DNA of 5,645 bases from an uncultured Clostridia bacterium (GTDB taxonomy: Bacteria; Bacillota; Clostridia; UBA1381): positions 1-5,645 of the forward strand of contig CAKSPN010000125.1 in assembly GCA_934481375.1 (NCBI GenBank), given 5' to 3'. The position numbers and the translations under genes were made by a program. Shown here in pieces: positions 1-5,645 of this stretch; positions within the stretch are counted from its first letter, which is position 1, and the number at the start of each line of letters is the position of its first letter. Under the pieces are notes generated by a model, which was not told the DNA's origin, searched no databases, and worked only from the letters and a program-made list of their open reading frames with translations.

Positions 1-436
1 CGTAAACAGCCGCCTTACCGTCGAGTGTGTGAACAAAGTGGTTTCCGCCTCCCAAGCCGTAGGCAGCGAGGCGCATTTATACACGGGGTTTGTGCGGTTT
101 TCGGAGCTTGAAAACGGCGTATATTACAGCCGAATAGAGCCGAAAAACAATGTTTTGCCGCTCATTTCCACACATTTTCGCAAGCGTTATTCCTCTATGC
201 CGTTCATCATTCACGATACCGCAAGAAACCAATGTCTTGTCTACAACGGAAAAACCTGTCTTATACACGAGGGCGTAGATATTCCCGTTCTGCATTTGAG
301 CGACTCGGAGAGCGAATACCGAAAAATGTGGAAGAAATTTTACGATACGATTGAAATAAAAGAGCGTCATAACGAGCGATGCCGTATGACGCATATGCCG
401 AAACGATATTGGAAATTTATGACCGAGTTTCTCTGA
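1..436 (+). CDS. TIGR03915/DUF4130 family putative DNA repair protein, C-terminal part (5' end outside window)
   Basis: The reading frame is open from base 2 to the TGA at 434-436, so only about 144 C-terminal residues are visible. A GTG at 29 is in frame, but it has no ribosome binding site in front and the frame stays open upstream of it. I therefore treat the gene as truncated by the window edge. Family signs seen here are an LYTGFVRFSELENGVYYSRI block, then NNVLPLISTHFRKRY, then IIHDTARNQCLVYNGK, and a terminal MPKRYWKFMTEF. Together these match the DUF4130 domain. From family knowledge, such proteins occur next to a radical SAM protein (TIGR03916) or fused to a uracil-DNA-glycosylase-like domain, and they are assigned to DNA repair or modification without a proven reaction. 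The radical SAM partner is expected just upstream, outside the window. The 3' end overlaps the convergent LacI-type gene by 20 bases. Confidence 0.85.
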   Translation, partial: VNSRLTVECVNKVVSASQAVGSEAHLYTGFVRFSELENGVYYSRIEPKNNVLPLISTHFRKRYSSMPFIIHDTARNQCLVYNGKTCLIHEGVDIPVLHLSDSESEYRKMWKKFYDTIEIKERHNERCRMTHMPKRYWKFMTEFL

Positions 437-1397
437 TGTCTCGCACAGACTTGCGCTCTATAATTCCGCACTGCGCTATAACGTCGGAGTCCGATACGTA
501 ATATTTGTTATTTATCTTTTTCATAAGCATATCTGCCGCCGACTCAAACAGATTGTCGAACGGTATATGTATTGAGGTAAGCGGAATATCGAGGTAGCGG
601 TCGGCGGATATGTTGTCTATACCCATAACCGATATATCGCCCGGCACGCTTAAGCCGTGTTCCTTTATACATCGTATAGCGCCTATCGCCATATAATCGT
701 ATGCGGCGATAATCGCCGTAGGCAGTACGCCGCCCGATATAATTTCTGACATTGCCTCATAGCCGCCGTCCTCAAAGCGTCTTTCGCTTACTTTCACATA
801 CTCGCTCTTGGGGGCAAGCCCGTATGCTTTCATTGCCGAAACATATCCGGTATATTTGCCGTGAGTACGTTTTTCGCCTATATAGCCTATCTCGGTATGA
901 CCTCTGTCTTTGAGATATTTCACAGCCTCCATTATGGCTTTTTTCATATCCCAGCCGACTTTATCGAAATTTTTCGACTCCGTATCCATAAGTATCATCG
1001 GCACATAACCCGAATTTACTATCTTTTCCGCCGCACCCATCACGATTATTCCGTCAGCTTTCTGCACAAATGCGTGATACTCAAAAAGTTCCCGTTCACG
1101 TTCCGAGTCAAATCGGCTTATCGAAATATTTACAACCGCTCCGTACTTACTGTTTAAATATTTTTCAAATTCGTCCACAATTCTCGTGTAAAACTCGCTC
1201 CCGAGCTCGGGGCAGATAATCGCTATTACCTTTTGAGAATACTTATCCTTTTTATATTTTTCATAACAGCCGTTTCTTCTTGCAATGTCAAAAATCCTCT
1301 CACGTGTCTTTACGCCTATCTCATCACTGCCCGCAAACGCCTTTGACACCGTTCCCACCGAAACGCCCGCTTCCTTTGCAATGTCCTTAAGAGTCAT
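417..1397 (-). CDS. LacI/GalR-family transcriptional regulator with atypical hinge
   Basis: A 326-residue DNA-binding regulator of normal family length. Residues 2-21 form the LacI helix-turn-helix (LKDIAKEAGVSVGTVSKAF), followed by the third helix to about residue 42. Residues 56-315 form the periplasmic-binding-protein-like effector core. Its hallmarks are DGIIVMG (115-121), the RGHTEIGYIG block (165-174), AAYDYMAIGA (231-240), LSVPGDISVMGIDN (249-262) and PLTSIHIPF (272-280). The stretch joining the two domains (about 43-56) lacks the usual YxPNxxAxxL hinge signature. K181 stands where many family members have the effector-contacting arginine, so the ligand cannot be guessed. The ATG at 1395-1397 has an excellent GAGGGGG ribosome binding site (1405-1411), 7 bases away. 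The gene is divergent from the EamA transporter and is probably autoregulated through the palindrome at 1468-1486. The stop codon lies inside the convergent upstream gene. Confidence 0.93.
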   Translation of the reverse strand: MTLKDIAKEAGVSVGTVSKAFAGSDEIGVKTRERIFDIARRNGCYEKYKKDKYSQKVIAIICPELGSEFYTRIVDEFEKYLNSKYGAVVNISISRFDSERERELFEYHAFVQKADGIIVMGAAEKIVNSGYVPMILMDTESKNFDKVGWDMKKAIMEAVKYLKDRGHTEIGYIGEKRTHGKYTGYVSAMKAYGLAPKSEYVKVSERRFEDGGYEAMSEIISGGVLPTAIIAAYDYMAIGAIRCIKEHGLSVPGDISVMGIDNISADRYLDIPLTSIHIPFDNLFESAADMLMKKINNKYYVSDSDVIAQCGIIERKSVRDIRETRS

Positions 1398-1419
1398 AAT
1401 AAATCCCCCTCATAATGTA

Positions 1420-1448
1420 AGTATAACAGCAAACCGAAAAAATTTCAA
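1420..1448 (-). promoter_or_regulatory. Sigma-A-type promoter of the LacI-family regulator gene
   Basis: On the minus strand, a -35 box TTGAAA (1443-1448) is separated by exactly 17 bases from a -10 box TATACT (1420-1425). The predicted transcription start is near 1413, just before the ribosome binding site at 1405-1411, which gives a leader of only about 16 bases. The spacing and box quality are good. No experimental start site can be inferred from sequence alone. Confidence 0.75.
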
Positions 1449-1467
1449 TAACATATGCCGACGATTT

Positions 1468-1486
1468 TTACGAAAGTTTTTCGTAA
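1468..1486. promoter_or_regulatory. Candidate operator: 8-bp perfect inverted repeat with 3-bp spacer
   Basis: TTACGAAA (1468-1475), spacer GTT, then TTTCGTAA (1479-1486) form a perfect palindrome between two divergent promoters. The flanking bases do not extend it. The centre is about 54 bases before the predicted start of the transporter transcript and about 64 bases before that of the regulator. A LacI-family gene directly adjacent makes this its most likely binding site. The site lacks the central CpG of classical LacI operators. Binding is an inference. A role as an RNA hairpin is unlikely because the repeat lies upstream of both predicted transcripts. Confidence 0.6.
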
Positions 1487-1495
1487 GCGGATTTA

Positions 1496-1524
1496 TTGAC
1501 TTGCCCTAACCGCTGTGATATATT
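1496..1524 (+). promoter_or_regulatory. Sigma-A-type promoter of the EamA transporter gene
   Basis: A -35 box TTGACT (1496-1501), a 17-base spacer and a -10 box TATATT (1519-1524) give a near-consensus promoter. Transcription should begin near 1531, leaving a leader of about 28 bases before the ATG at 1559. An in-frame TTG at 1496 is part of this -35 box and so is not a plausible translation start. Confidence 0.75.
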
Positions 1525-1541
1525 ATTTTTATCAAAAAACA

Positions 1542-1548
1542 AAAGGTG
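1542..1548 (+). promoter_or_regulatory. Ribosome binding site fixing the transporter start
   Basis: AAGGTGG lies 10 bases before the ATG at 1559-1561 and downstream of the predicted transcription start. This supports the 296-residue protein over any longer in-frame reading that starts upstream. Confidence 0.7.
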
Positions 1549-1558
1549 GCTATTATTT

Positions 1559-2449
1559 ATGGTAGTGTTATACATAGCAATTATAATGTTAATGCGAGTG
1601 GTGCAAAGCTATTACTCCAAGCAGGCAAGCAATCTCATTGCCTCGTCAAAAACGCCGTATGCAAAGTACGTTACAATGTCAATGACGTTTTCCTCGCTTT
1701 TTTCGGCGCTGATTTTTGTAATTATGCACGACTTTTCCGGGTTGAACGCCGAAACGGTAATAATATCGTCGCTGTCGGGCATATCGCTTGCGATGTGTTC
1801 ATTGCTAAGTCTGCGCTCATATCATTACGGAACCGTTGTTCTTAATTCTGTATTTTCCACAGCAGGTCTGATAATTCCGTGTGTTGCAGGGATTTTTGTA
1901 TTCAATGAACCGATGTCATTTATACAGGTGGCAAGTATTGCCGTGCTTTTGTTCTCGGCATATCTGCTTATCGGCTCGTCAAAAGAAATTTACGGCACGT
2001 TCACGCTCAAGGGATTTTTGCTGTTAATAGGAACATTCTTTGCAAACGGTATGACTATGTTTTTCCAAAAGCTTTTTGCGCACCGTGTACCCGACGGAAA
2101 CGTGTCGCTGTTTTCATTCTTCACATTCTTTGTACCGGCGGTTTTGCTTGCAATTATGACATTTATTAAAAAACCGCAAAACGAGGACAGCACCGAGAAA
2201 AAACCGTTCCCGAAAAAGCTTGTATTTTTCGCCGCAACGCTTGCTTTTGCCGTTTTTGTCATAAATCAGCTTGCCACAATATCGGCATCGCTTATTTCCT
2301 CGGCAATACTCTTTACATTCATCAACGGCGGCGCAACGATAATAGCGGCAATTGTCGGAGCAATTGTCTTTAAAGAACGCTTGTCGGTAAAGAGCGTTAT
2401 AGGTATAATTCTTGGCGTTGCGTCATTAATTTGCATTTCCTCATTCTGA
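1559..2449 (+). CDS. EamA/DMT-superfamily transporter, 10 membrane helices
   Basis: A 296-residue, very hydrophobic inner-membrane protein. I count about ten membrane segments, at roughly residues 1-11, 36-56, 66-86, 91-113, 121-139, 148-172, 183-203, 220-240, 242-270 and 276-295. A short charged cytoplasmic-type loop (about 204-220, rich in Lys, Glu and Pro) follows helix seven. The two halves repeat. Helix 4 ends in FVFNEPMSF (113-121) and helix 9 in IVFKERLSV (269-277), each followed by a glycine- or alanine-rich helix. This is the hallmark of a tandem EamA repeat, with E117 and E273 at equivalent positions. Family members move small metabolites, often outward. The substrate cannot be read from sequence. 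The divergent LacI-type gene suggests induction by a small effector. The gene ends at a strong terminator six bases past the stop. Confidence 0.88.
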   Translation: MVVLYIAIIMLMRVVQSYYSKQASNLIASSKTPYAKYVTMSMTFSSLFSALIFVIMHDFSGLNAETVIISSLSGISLAMCSLLSLRSYHYGTVVLNSVFSTAGLIIPCVAGIFVFNEPMSFIQVASIAVLLFSAYLLIGSSKEIYGTFTLKGFLLLIGTFFANGMTMFFQKLFAHRVPDGNVSLFSFFTFFVPAVLLAIMTFIKKPQNEDSTEKKPFPKKLVFFAATLAFAVFVINQLATISASLISSAILFTFINGGATIIAAIVGAIVFKERLSVKSVIGIILGVASLICISSF

Positions 2450-2454
2450 TAAAC

Positions 2455-2495
2455 AAAAAACACGGTGTAAAAAAATTTTACACCGTGTTTTTTTT
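2455..2495. terminator. Bidirectional intrinsic terminator between the transporter and apeA
   Basis: A perfect 13-bp stem, ACACGGTGTAAAA (2460-2472) with TTTTACACCGTGT (2476-2488), closes a three-base loop. It is flanked by an A-run on the left (2455-2460) and a T-run on the right (2488-2495). The U-tract therefore follows the hairpin on both strands. It ends the transporter transcript (+) and the apeA transcript (-), and no other sequence separates the two convergent genes. Confidence 0.92.
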
Positions 2496-2497
2496 AT

Positions 2498-3904
2498 TTA
2501 TCTGTCCTTATAAAATGCCTTATATGCACGATATGCCATATACACATCGCTTTTTGCGGTCACTTCAAACGGTGCGTGCATTGAAAGCACCGGCACGCCG
2601 CAATCGATAACGTCCATGTTTAGATTTGCGACATACTGCGCTATCGTGCCGCCGCCGCCCTGATCAACCTTGCCAAGCTCGCCCGTCTGCCAGATTACGC
2701 CGTTATCATCAAGTATCTTTCCGATTTTATACACAAACTCCGCATTTGCGTCCGAGGAGTCATACTTTCCCCTTGCGCCCGTGTATTTTATTATCGCGAC
2801 ACCGTATCCGGTAAAGGAAGCATTGTTCTTTTCGGAAACGGATTCGTAATTCGGATCCACCGCCGCACTTACGTCCGATGACATACAAGCCGAGTTTGAA
2901 ATAACCCTGTTATATGATGTTACGGAACAGCTGCCCGTCACTTTTTCGGTTATTTCGGCTATCATCATCTGCATAAATGCACTCTGTGAGCCTGTGTTTC
3001 CCATTGAGCCTATTTCTTCTTTATCGGCAAAAAACGCTATCGCCGTCTTTTTCGGAGCCTTTGTATCAAGTATACCCTTTAACGTTGTAAACGCACACAC
3101 TCTGTCGTCCTGTCCGTAACCGCCGACAAAGCTTTCGTCAAATCCGACATTTCTTGCTTTTGCCGCCGGAACAACTTCTATTTCCGCACTCTGAAAATCC
3201 TTTTCGGTAATGCCGTAGCGCTTGTTCAAAAGCTTAAGCACGGCAAATTTTACGTTTTCTTTGACGTCCTCGCCGCCATCGGGCATACCGGCTATCAGCA
3301 CGTTCATATTTTCGGCGTCTATTCCCTCCGACATTCTTTTCGACATCTGATCCTTTGCCAGATGCGGAAGAAGGTCGGTTATGCAAAATACTGGATCATC
3401 ATCTTTTTCGCCCACGGCAAGTTCAATCTTATTGCCGTCAGCCGTTATAACAACGCCGTGTATCGCAAGCGGAATTGCCATCCACTGATATTTCTTTATA
3501 CCGCCGTAATAATGCGTTTTCAAAAGTGCCATATCGGTGCTTTCGTAAAGCGGATTTTGCTTTAAGTCAAGACGGGGCGAATCTATATGCGCACCTGCTA
3601 TATTAACGCCCTCTCTTATATCCTCACTTCCGATAACCGCCATAAGCACGTTTTTGCCGCGGTTTACCGCATAAACCTTATCACCTGCTTTAAGCGTTTC
3701 CTTTTCCGAAAGCGGAGCAAAGCCGTTTTTTTCGGCATAATCGGTAATGAGTTTTACACACTCACGCTCCGTTTTTCCGTTATTCAAAAAGTCTATGTAC
3801 TCACGGCACAGCTCTGTCATTTCGGACTTTTCCTCCGCCGTTGTTTCCTTATAAACATTACGCCTTGTAAGCGTCAGCTTTTCATACAATTCTTTATCGT
3901 TCAT
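2498..3904 (-). CDS. apeA: M18-family metallo-aminopeptidase (aspartyl aminopeptidase type)
   Basis: A 468-residue cytosolic di-zinc aminopeptidase that removes N-terminal residues, probably acidic ones, from peptides. The M18 motifs appear in order: GAHIDSPRLDLK (104-115, metal ligand H106 and adjacent D108), GYGQDDRVCAF (262-272, bridging Asp at 266/267), FFADKEEIGSMGNTGSQS (291-308, catalytic Glu pair E296/E297), SSDVSAA (342-348, ligand D344), the GGGGT loop (416-420) and MHAPFEV (442-448, ligand H443). All expected metal and catalytic residues are present and the length matches the bacterial M18 group, so the gene looks intact. The ATG at 3902-3904 is preceded by GGAGGG (3909-3914) four bases away. 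Its likely role is peptide turnover for amino acid supply. It lies 66 bases downstream of the galactokinase on the same strand and ends at the bidirectional terminator. Confidence 0.95.
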   Translation of the reverse strand: MNDKELYEKLTLTRRNVYKETTAEEKSEMTELCREYIDFLNNGKTERECVKLITDYAEKNGFAPLSEKETLKAGDKVYAVNRGKNVLMAVIGSEDIREGVNIAGAHIDSPRLDLKQNPLYESTDMALLKTHYYGGIKKYQWMAIPLAIHGVVITADGNKIELAVGEKDDDPVFCITDLLPHLAKDQMSKRMSEGIDAENMNVLIAGMPDGGEDVKENVKFAVLKLLNKRYGITEKDFQSAEIEVVPAAKARNVGFDESFVGGYGQDDRVCAFTTLKGILDTKAPKKTAIAFFADKEEIGSMGNTGSQSAFMQMMIAEITEKVTGSCSVTSYNRVISNSACMSSDVSAAVDPNYESVSEKNNASFTGYGVAIIKYTGARGKYDSSDANAEFVYKIGKILDDNGVIWQTGELGKVDQGGGGTIAQYVANLNMDVIDCGVPVLSMHAPFEVTAKSDVYMAYRAYKAFYKDR

Positions 3905-3925
3905 AATACCCTCCGTTACCGCCTA

Positions 3926-3969
3926 ATGCAAAAGCAGTCCGCCCACAGGGGCATACTGCTCTTTTGCAT
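3926..3969 (-). other. Intergenic hairpin between galK stop and apeA start, no U-tract
   Basis: The arms 3926-3938 and 3955-3969 pair over 13 bp, with a two-base bulge in the longer arm. Inside, GCCC (3941-3944) pairs with GGGC (3949-3952) around a four-base loop, giving a two-tier stem. On the minus strand, the direction of transcription here, the hairpin begins one base after the galK stop and is followed by GCATTAGGCGG rather than a U-run. It is therefore not a standard intrinsic terminator. It could be an mRNA 3'-end stabiliser, a processing site or a partial attenuator. The structure is seen in the sequence; the role is inference. Confidence 0.6.
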
Positions 3970-3970
3970 A

Positions 3971-5260
3971 TTATTTCAATTCATATCCGCCGATAGGACG
4001 GATTGACAGAACGTAACACATTCCATCGCCCAATACGGCTTCTGTTTTTTTCTTAAATTCATCAAGCATATCAAGCGGAACAAACGCCTGTACCGTACCG
4101 GCAAAGCCGCCGCCGTGAACACGGTACGAGCCTCTGTCGCCCAATATCTCATCGCAAAGTGCAAGCGCAAGCGATACAGCCTGCGACTCGGGCATACTTG
4201 CGGCATATATGTTCTGCAGATACATATATGAGCTTCTTCCCGATTCCTTGTTAAGCTTTAAGAACTTGTCAAAATCGTCTGCTTCAAGCGCCGCAGCCTC
4301 CTCCTGTGCTTTTTTGTTATCACCGAAGAAGTGTATTGCTCTCAATATTGCACGGTCATTATTCAGTGCCGCTCTTACCTGTTTAAGATTTGCGAAAAAC
4401 TCGTTTTCGTCAACGTCACGCAAAAACTCTTTTCCGAAATATGCCGCAACGGCTTTCATATCAGCCGGAATAGCCGCATACTCGTGAGTAAGGTCGGCAT
4501 GGTCTGCACCGCTGTCCACTATACAGAGCGCATAGCCGTGCTTTGCAAGGTCAAATTCAACCTTTCTTACCACAGGCTTTTTAACGTCTTTAAAATCTAT
4601 TGCAACAACCGAGCCTACCGATGATGCCATCTGATCGAGCAATCCGCTCGGCTTTCCGAAATAAACGTTTTCCGCAAACTGACCTATCTGAGCAACCTCG
4701 ACAACGCTCACCTCATTATTTGCAAAAAGGCTGTTTACGATGGTGACGACAAGCACCTCAAAAGCCGCCGATGACGACAATCCCGAGCCTTTAAGCACGC
4801 TTGAAACGGTGTATGCGTCAAATCCGCAAAGTTTGTATCCTCTGTCCTTAAAGCTTTTTAAAACGCCTCTTATAAGCGAAATTGCTTTTCCGTACTGATC
4901 TTTATGTATTTCCAGATCGTCAAGGTCTATTACGTCCATATCATAGCCCTGCGATTTTATTCTTACTTCATTTGTGCCGTTTAACTTAACAGCGGCGATA
5001 ACGTCAAGATTTACACTGCCCGCAAGCACACAGCCGTGCTGATGGTCGGTATGATTGCCGCCTATTTCCGTTCTGCCCGGTGCGCTGAACAGTGCCACCT
5101 CGTCAGCCTTTCCGAATATTTCCTCAAGACCGTCTATAACTTCTATGTATCTGTCGGCATACTTTTTCGTGTCCGCAGCGCCGCACACATAAAGATATGC
5201 CAGTTCTTCGCCGAAAGTTCCGTCGGCAAGCTTTTTCTTTAAATCCGCCGTATTATTCAT
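3971..5260 (-). CDS. galK: Galactokinase-family GHMP sugar kinase
   Basis: A 429-residue cytosolic kinase expected to phosphorylate galactose at C1 with ATP (Leloir pathway). Family motifs, in order, are the sugar-binding PGRTEIGGNHTDHQHG (61-76, with R63, H70 and D72), the phosphate-binding GSGLSSSAA (158-166), GKPSGLLDQMAS (202-213, catalytic base D209), and GGGFAG (383-388) closing the ATP site. The N-terminus before motif 1 is longer than in E. coli GalK. The galactose-contacting Glu of the canonical motif (LIGEHTD) is Asn69 here, so a different sugar preference is possible. Start choice: the ATG at 5258-5260 has a perfect AGGAGG (5265-5270) four bases ahead, whereas an in-frame TTG at 5287 sits in the preceding terminator. 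No galT or galE is visible nearby. thrC lies upstream and apeA downstream on the same strand. Confidence 0.88.
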   Translation of the reverse strand: MNNTADLKKKLADGTFGEELAYLYVCGAADTKKYADRYIEVIDGLEEIFGKADEVALFSAPGRTEIGGNHTDHQHGCVLAGSVNLDVIAAVKLNGTNEVRIKSQGYDMDVIDLDDLEIHKDQYGKAISLIRGVLKSFKDRGYKLCGFDAYTVSSVLKGSGLSSSAAFEVLVVTIVNSLFANNEVSVVEVAQIGQFAENVYFGKPSGLLDQMASSVGSVVAIDFKDVKKPVVRKVEFDLAKHGYALCIVDSGADHADLTHEYAAIPADMKAVAAYFGKEFLRDVDENEFFANLKQVRAALNNDRAILRAIHFFGDNKKAQEEAAALEADDFDKFLKLNKESGRSSYMYLQNIYAASMPESQAVSLALALCDEILGDRGSYRVHGGGFAGTVQAFVPLDMLDEFKKKTEAVLGDGMCYVLSIRPIGGYELK

Positions 5261-5264
5261 AAAT

Positions 5265-5270
5265 CCTCCT
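5265..5270 (-). promoter_or_regulatory. Ribosome binding site fixing the galK start
   Basis: A perfect AGGAGG on the minus strand lies four bases before the ATG at 5258-5260. It overrides the longer frame that would begin at a TTG inside the upstream terminator hairpin. Confidence 0.85.
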
Positions 5271-5285
5271 GTTATTTCGCAAAAC

Positions 5286-5318
5286 AAGGAAACCGCTTTA
5301 AATTAAAGCAGTTTCCTT
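5286..5318 (-). terminator. Intrinsic terminator downstream of thrC
   Basis: Arms 5286-5300 and 5304-5318 form a 15-bp stem around a three-base loop. The single imperfect position is a C/A mismatch in plus-strand RNA but a G-U wobble in minus-strand RNA, so the fold favours minus-strand transcripts. It is followed on that strand by a modest U-run (TTGTTTT). It sits 15 bases after the thrC stop and before the galK ribosome binding site, which separates the two genes or allows partial read-through. Confidence 0.8.
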
Positions 5319-5330
5319 ATTGTGTTTAAA
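5302..5330 (-). promoter_or_regulatory. Weak candidate promoter for galK, overlapping the thrC terminator
   Basis: On the minus strand, TTTAAA (5325-5330), a 17-base spacer and TTTAAT (5302-5307) resemble -35 and -10 boxes with ideal spacing. The -35 box is poor and the region is AT-rich, so this could be chance. No better promoter is visible in the short gap, and read-through from thrC is the alternative source of galK transcript. Confidence 0.3.
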
Positions 5331-5332
5331 AT

Positions 5333-5645
5333 TTATTCTATCATCAAAAAGTCGCTTACTACCTGCTGCATCTGCTGTTTTTCGCACACCAGATTGTATA
5401 TGGGTGACTTATCCTTAAGCTCATACAATGATTTGGGAATATTCATTCCGCTCTTTTCGGATAATTCTTCAAGCAATGTAAATTCGTCCTTGCCTGCAAC
5501 GAAATTATGATTTTCCAATGCTATAAGCACGCTCTGATTAAACTTGAACGGACTTGCGGTTGATGCGATAACGGTTTTTGTTGTATCGCCCGTTTCTGCG
5601 GCATACTTGTCATAAACCGACTTTGCAACCGCAGTATGCGTATCC
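5333..5645 (-). CDS. thrC: Threonine synthase, C-terminal end (5' part outside window)
   Basis: About 103 C-terminal residues are visible. The frame is open to the window edge, with one leftover base at 5645, and stops at TAA (5333-5335). The first visible residues, DTHTAVAKSVYDKYA, followed by TVIASTASPFKFNQSVL, match the conserved C-terminal region of PLP-dependent threonine synthase. This enzyme converts O-phosphohomoserine to threonine and phosphate in the cytosol. The rest (FTLLEELSEKSG, then PIYNLVCEKQQM and a short tail) fits the variable end of the bacterial enzyme. A GTG at 5530 is internal and not a start. The lysine that binds PLP and the N-terminal domain lie outside the window. 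The gene ends at its own terminator and is probably separate from galK. Confidence 0.88.
   Translation of the reverse strand, partial: DTHTAVAKSVYDKYAAETGDTTKTVIASTASPFKFNQSVLIALENHNFVAGKDEFTLLEELSEKSGMNIPKSLYELKDKSPIYNLVCEKQQMQQVVSDFLMIE

Noticed and set aside
77..394. A 105-codon open frame on the minus strand opposite the DUF4130 gene
   Set aside because: The plus strand carries a clear family match over the same bases, and the minus-strand product shows no family features.
1496..1558. Longer transporter reading beginning at the in-frame TTG at 1496, adding 21 residues
   Set aside because: The TTG is part of the -35 box, the added segment lies mostly upstream of the predicted transcription start, and a ribosome binding site at 1542-1548 points to the ATG at 1559.
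3541..3548. Second copy of the TTTCGTAA half-site, followed by similar bases, inside apeA
   Set aside because: There is no opposing half-site, it lies within a conserved coding region, and an 8-base match is expected by chance.
3926..3969. The galK-apeA hairpin as a riboswitch or T-box leader
   Set aside because: It is a single stem of 44 bases with no conserved aptamer or specifier-loop elements visible, and there is little room for an expression platform.
3587..4006. A 139-codon open frame on the plus strand opposite apeA and galK
   Set aside because: It spans the antisense of two well-supported genes and their gap, has no recognisable domain, and reads through the hairpin. It is a shadow of the real genes.
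5261..5287. Longer galK reading beginning at the TTG at 5287, adding nine residues
   Set aside because: It starts inside the terminator hairpin and has no ribosome binding site. The perfect AGGAGG at 5265-5270 serves the ATG at 5260.

Overview
This 5.6 kb window looks like an ordinary chromosomal housekeeping stretch from an anaerobic member of the Bacillota, most likely a gut Clostridia species (Oscillospiraceae/Ruminococcus-like). This is inferred from the moderate GC content, the strong AGGAGG-type ribosome binding sites, the TTGAxx-17-TATxxT promoters, the U-tailed hairpin terminators, and the protein family variants. The taxonomic assignment is an inference, not a proof. There are no RNA genes, insertion sequences, CRISPR arrays or phage genes that I can support.

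Layout from left to right. (1) Bases 1-436 (+) hold the C-terminal part of a TIGR03915/DUF4130 putative DNA repair/metabolism protein. Its start lies outside the window. (2) Bases 417-1397 (-) encode a LacI-family regulator whose 3' end overlaps the first gene tail to tail by 20 bases. (3) Bases 1398-1558 are a divergent intergenic region. It carries two well-formed promoters facing away from each other, with a perfect 8+3+8 inverted repeat between them that is a good operator candidate. (4) Bases 1559-2449 (+) encode a 10-helix EamA/DMT-type transporter. (5) Bases 2455-2495 form a strong bidirectional terminator. (6) Bases 2498-3904 (-) encode an M18 aminopeptidase (apeA). (7) A 66-base gap contains a long hairpin without a U-tract. 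(8) Bases 3971-5260 (-) encode a galactokinase-family GHMP kinase with a variant sugar-binding motif. (9) Bases 5286-5318 are a terminator for the upstream gene. (10) Bases 5333-5645 (-) hold the C-terminal end of threonine synthase (thrC), cut by the window edge.

How the genes fit together: the regulator and transporter form a classic divergent pair, so the regulator probably controls the transporter and itself. galK and apeA share a strand and are close together, so they may be co-transcribed even though their functions are unrelated. thrC appears to end with its own terminator before galK. I see no convincing new multi-gene system. The best leads are the regulator with a non-canonical hinge and its matching gapped palindrome, and the galactokinase with an altered galactose-contact residue.
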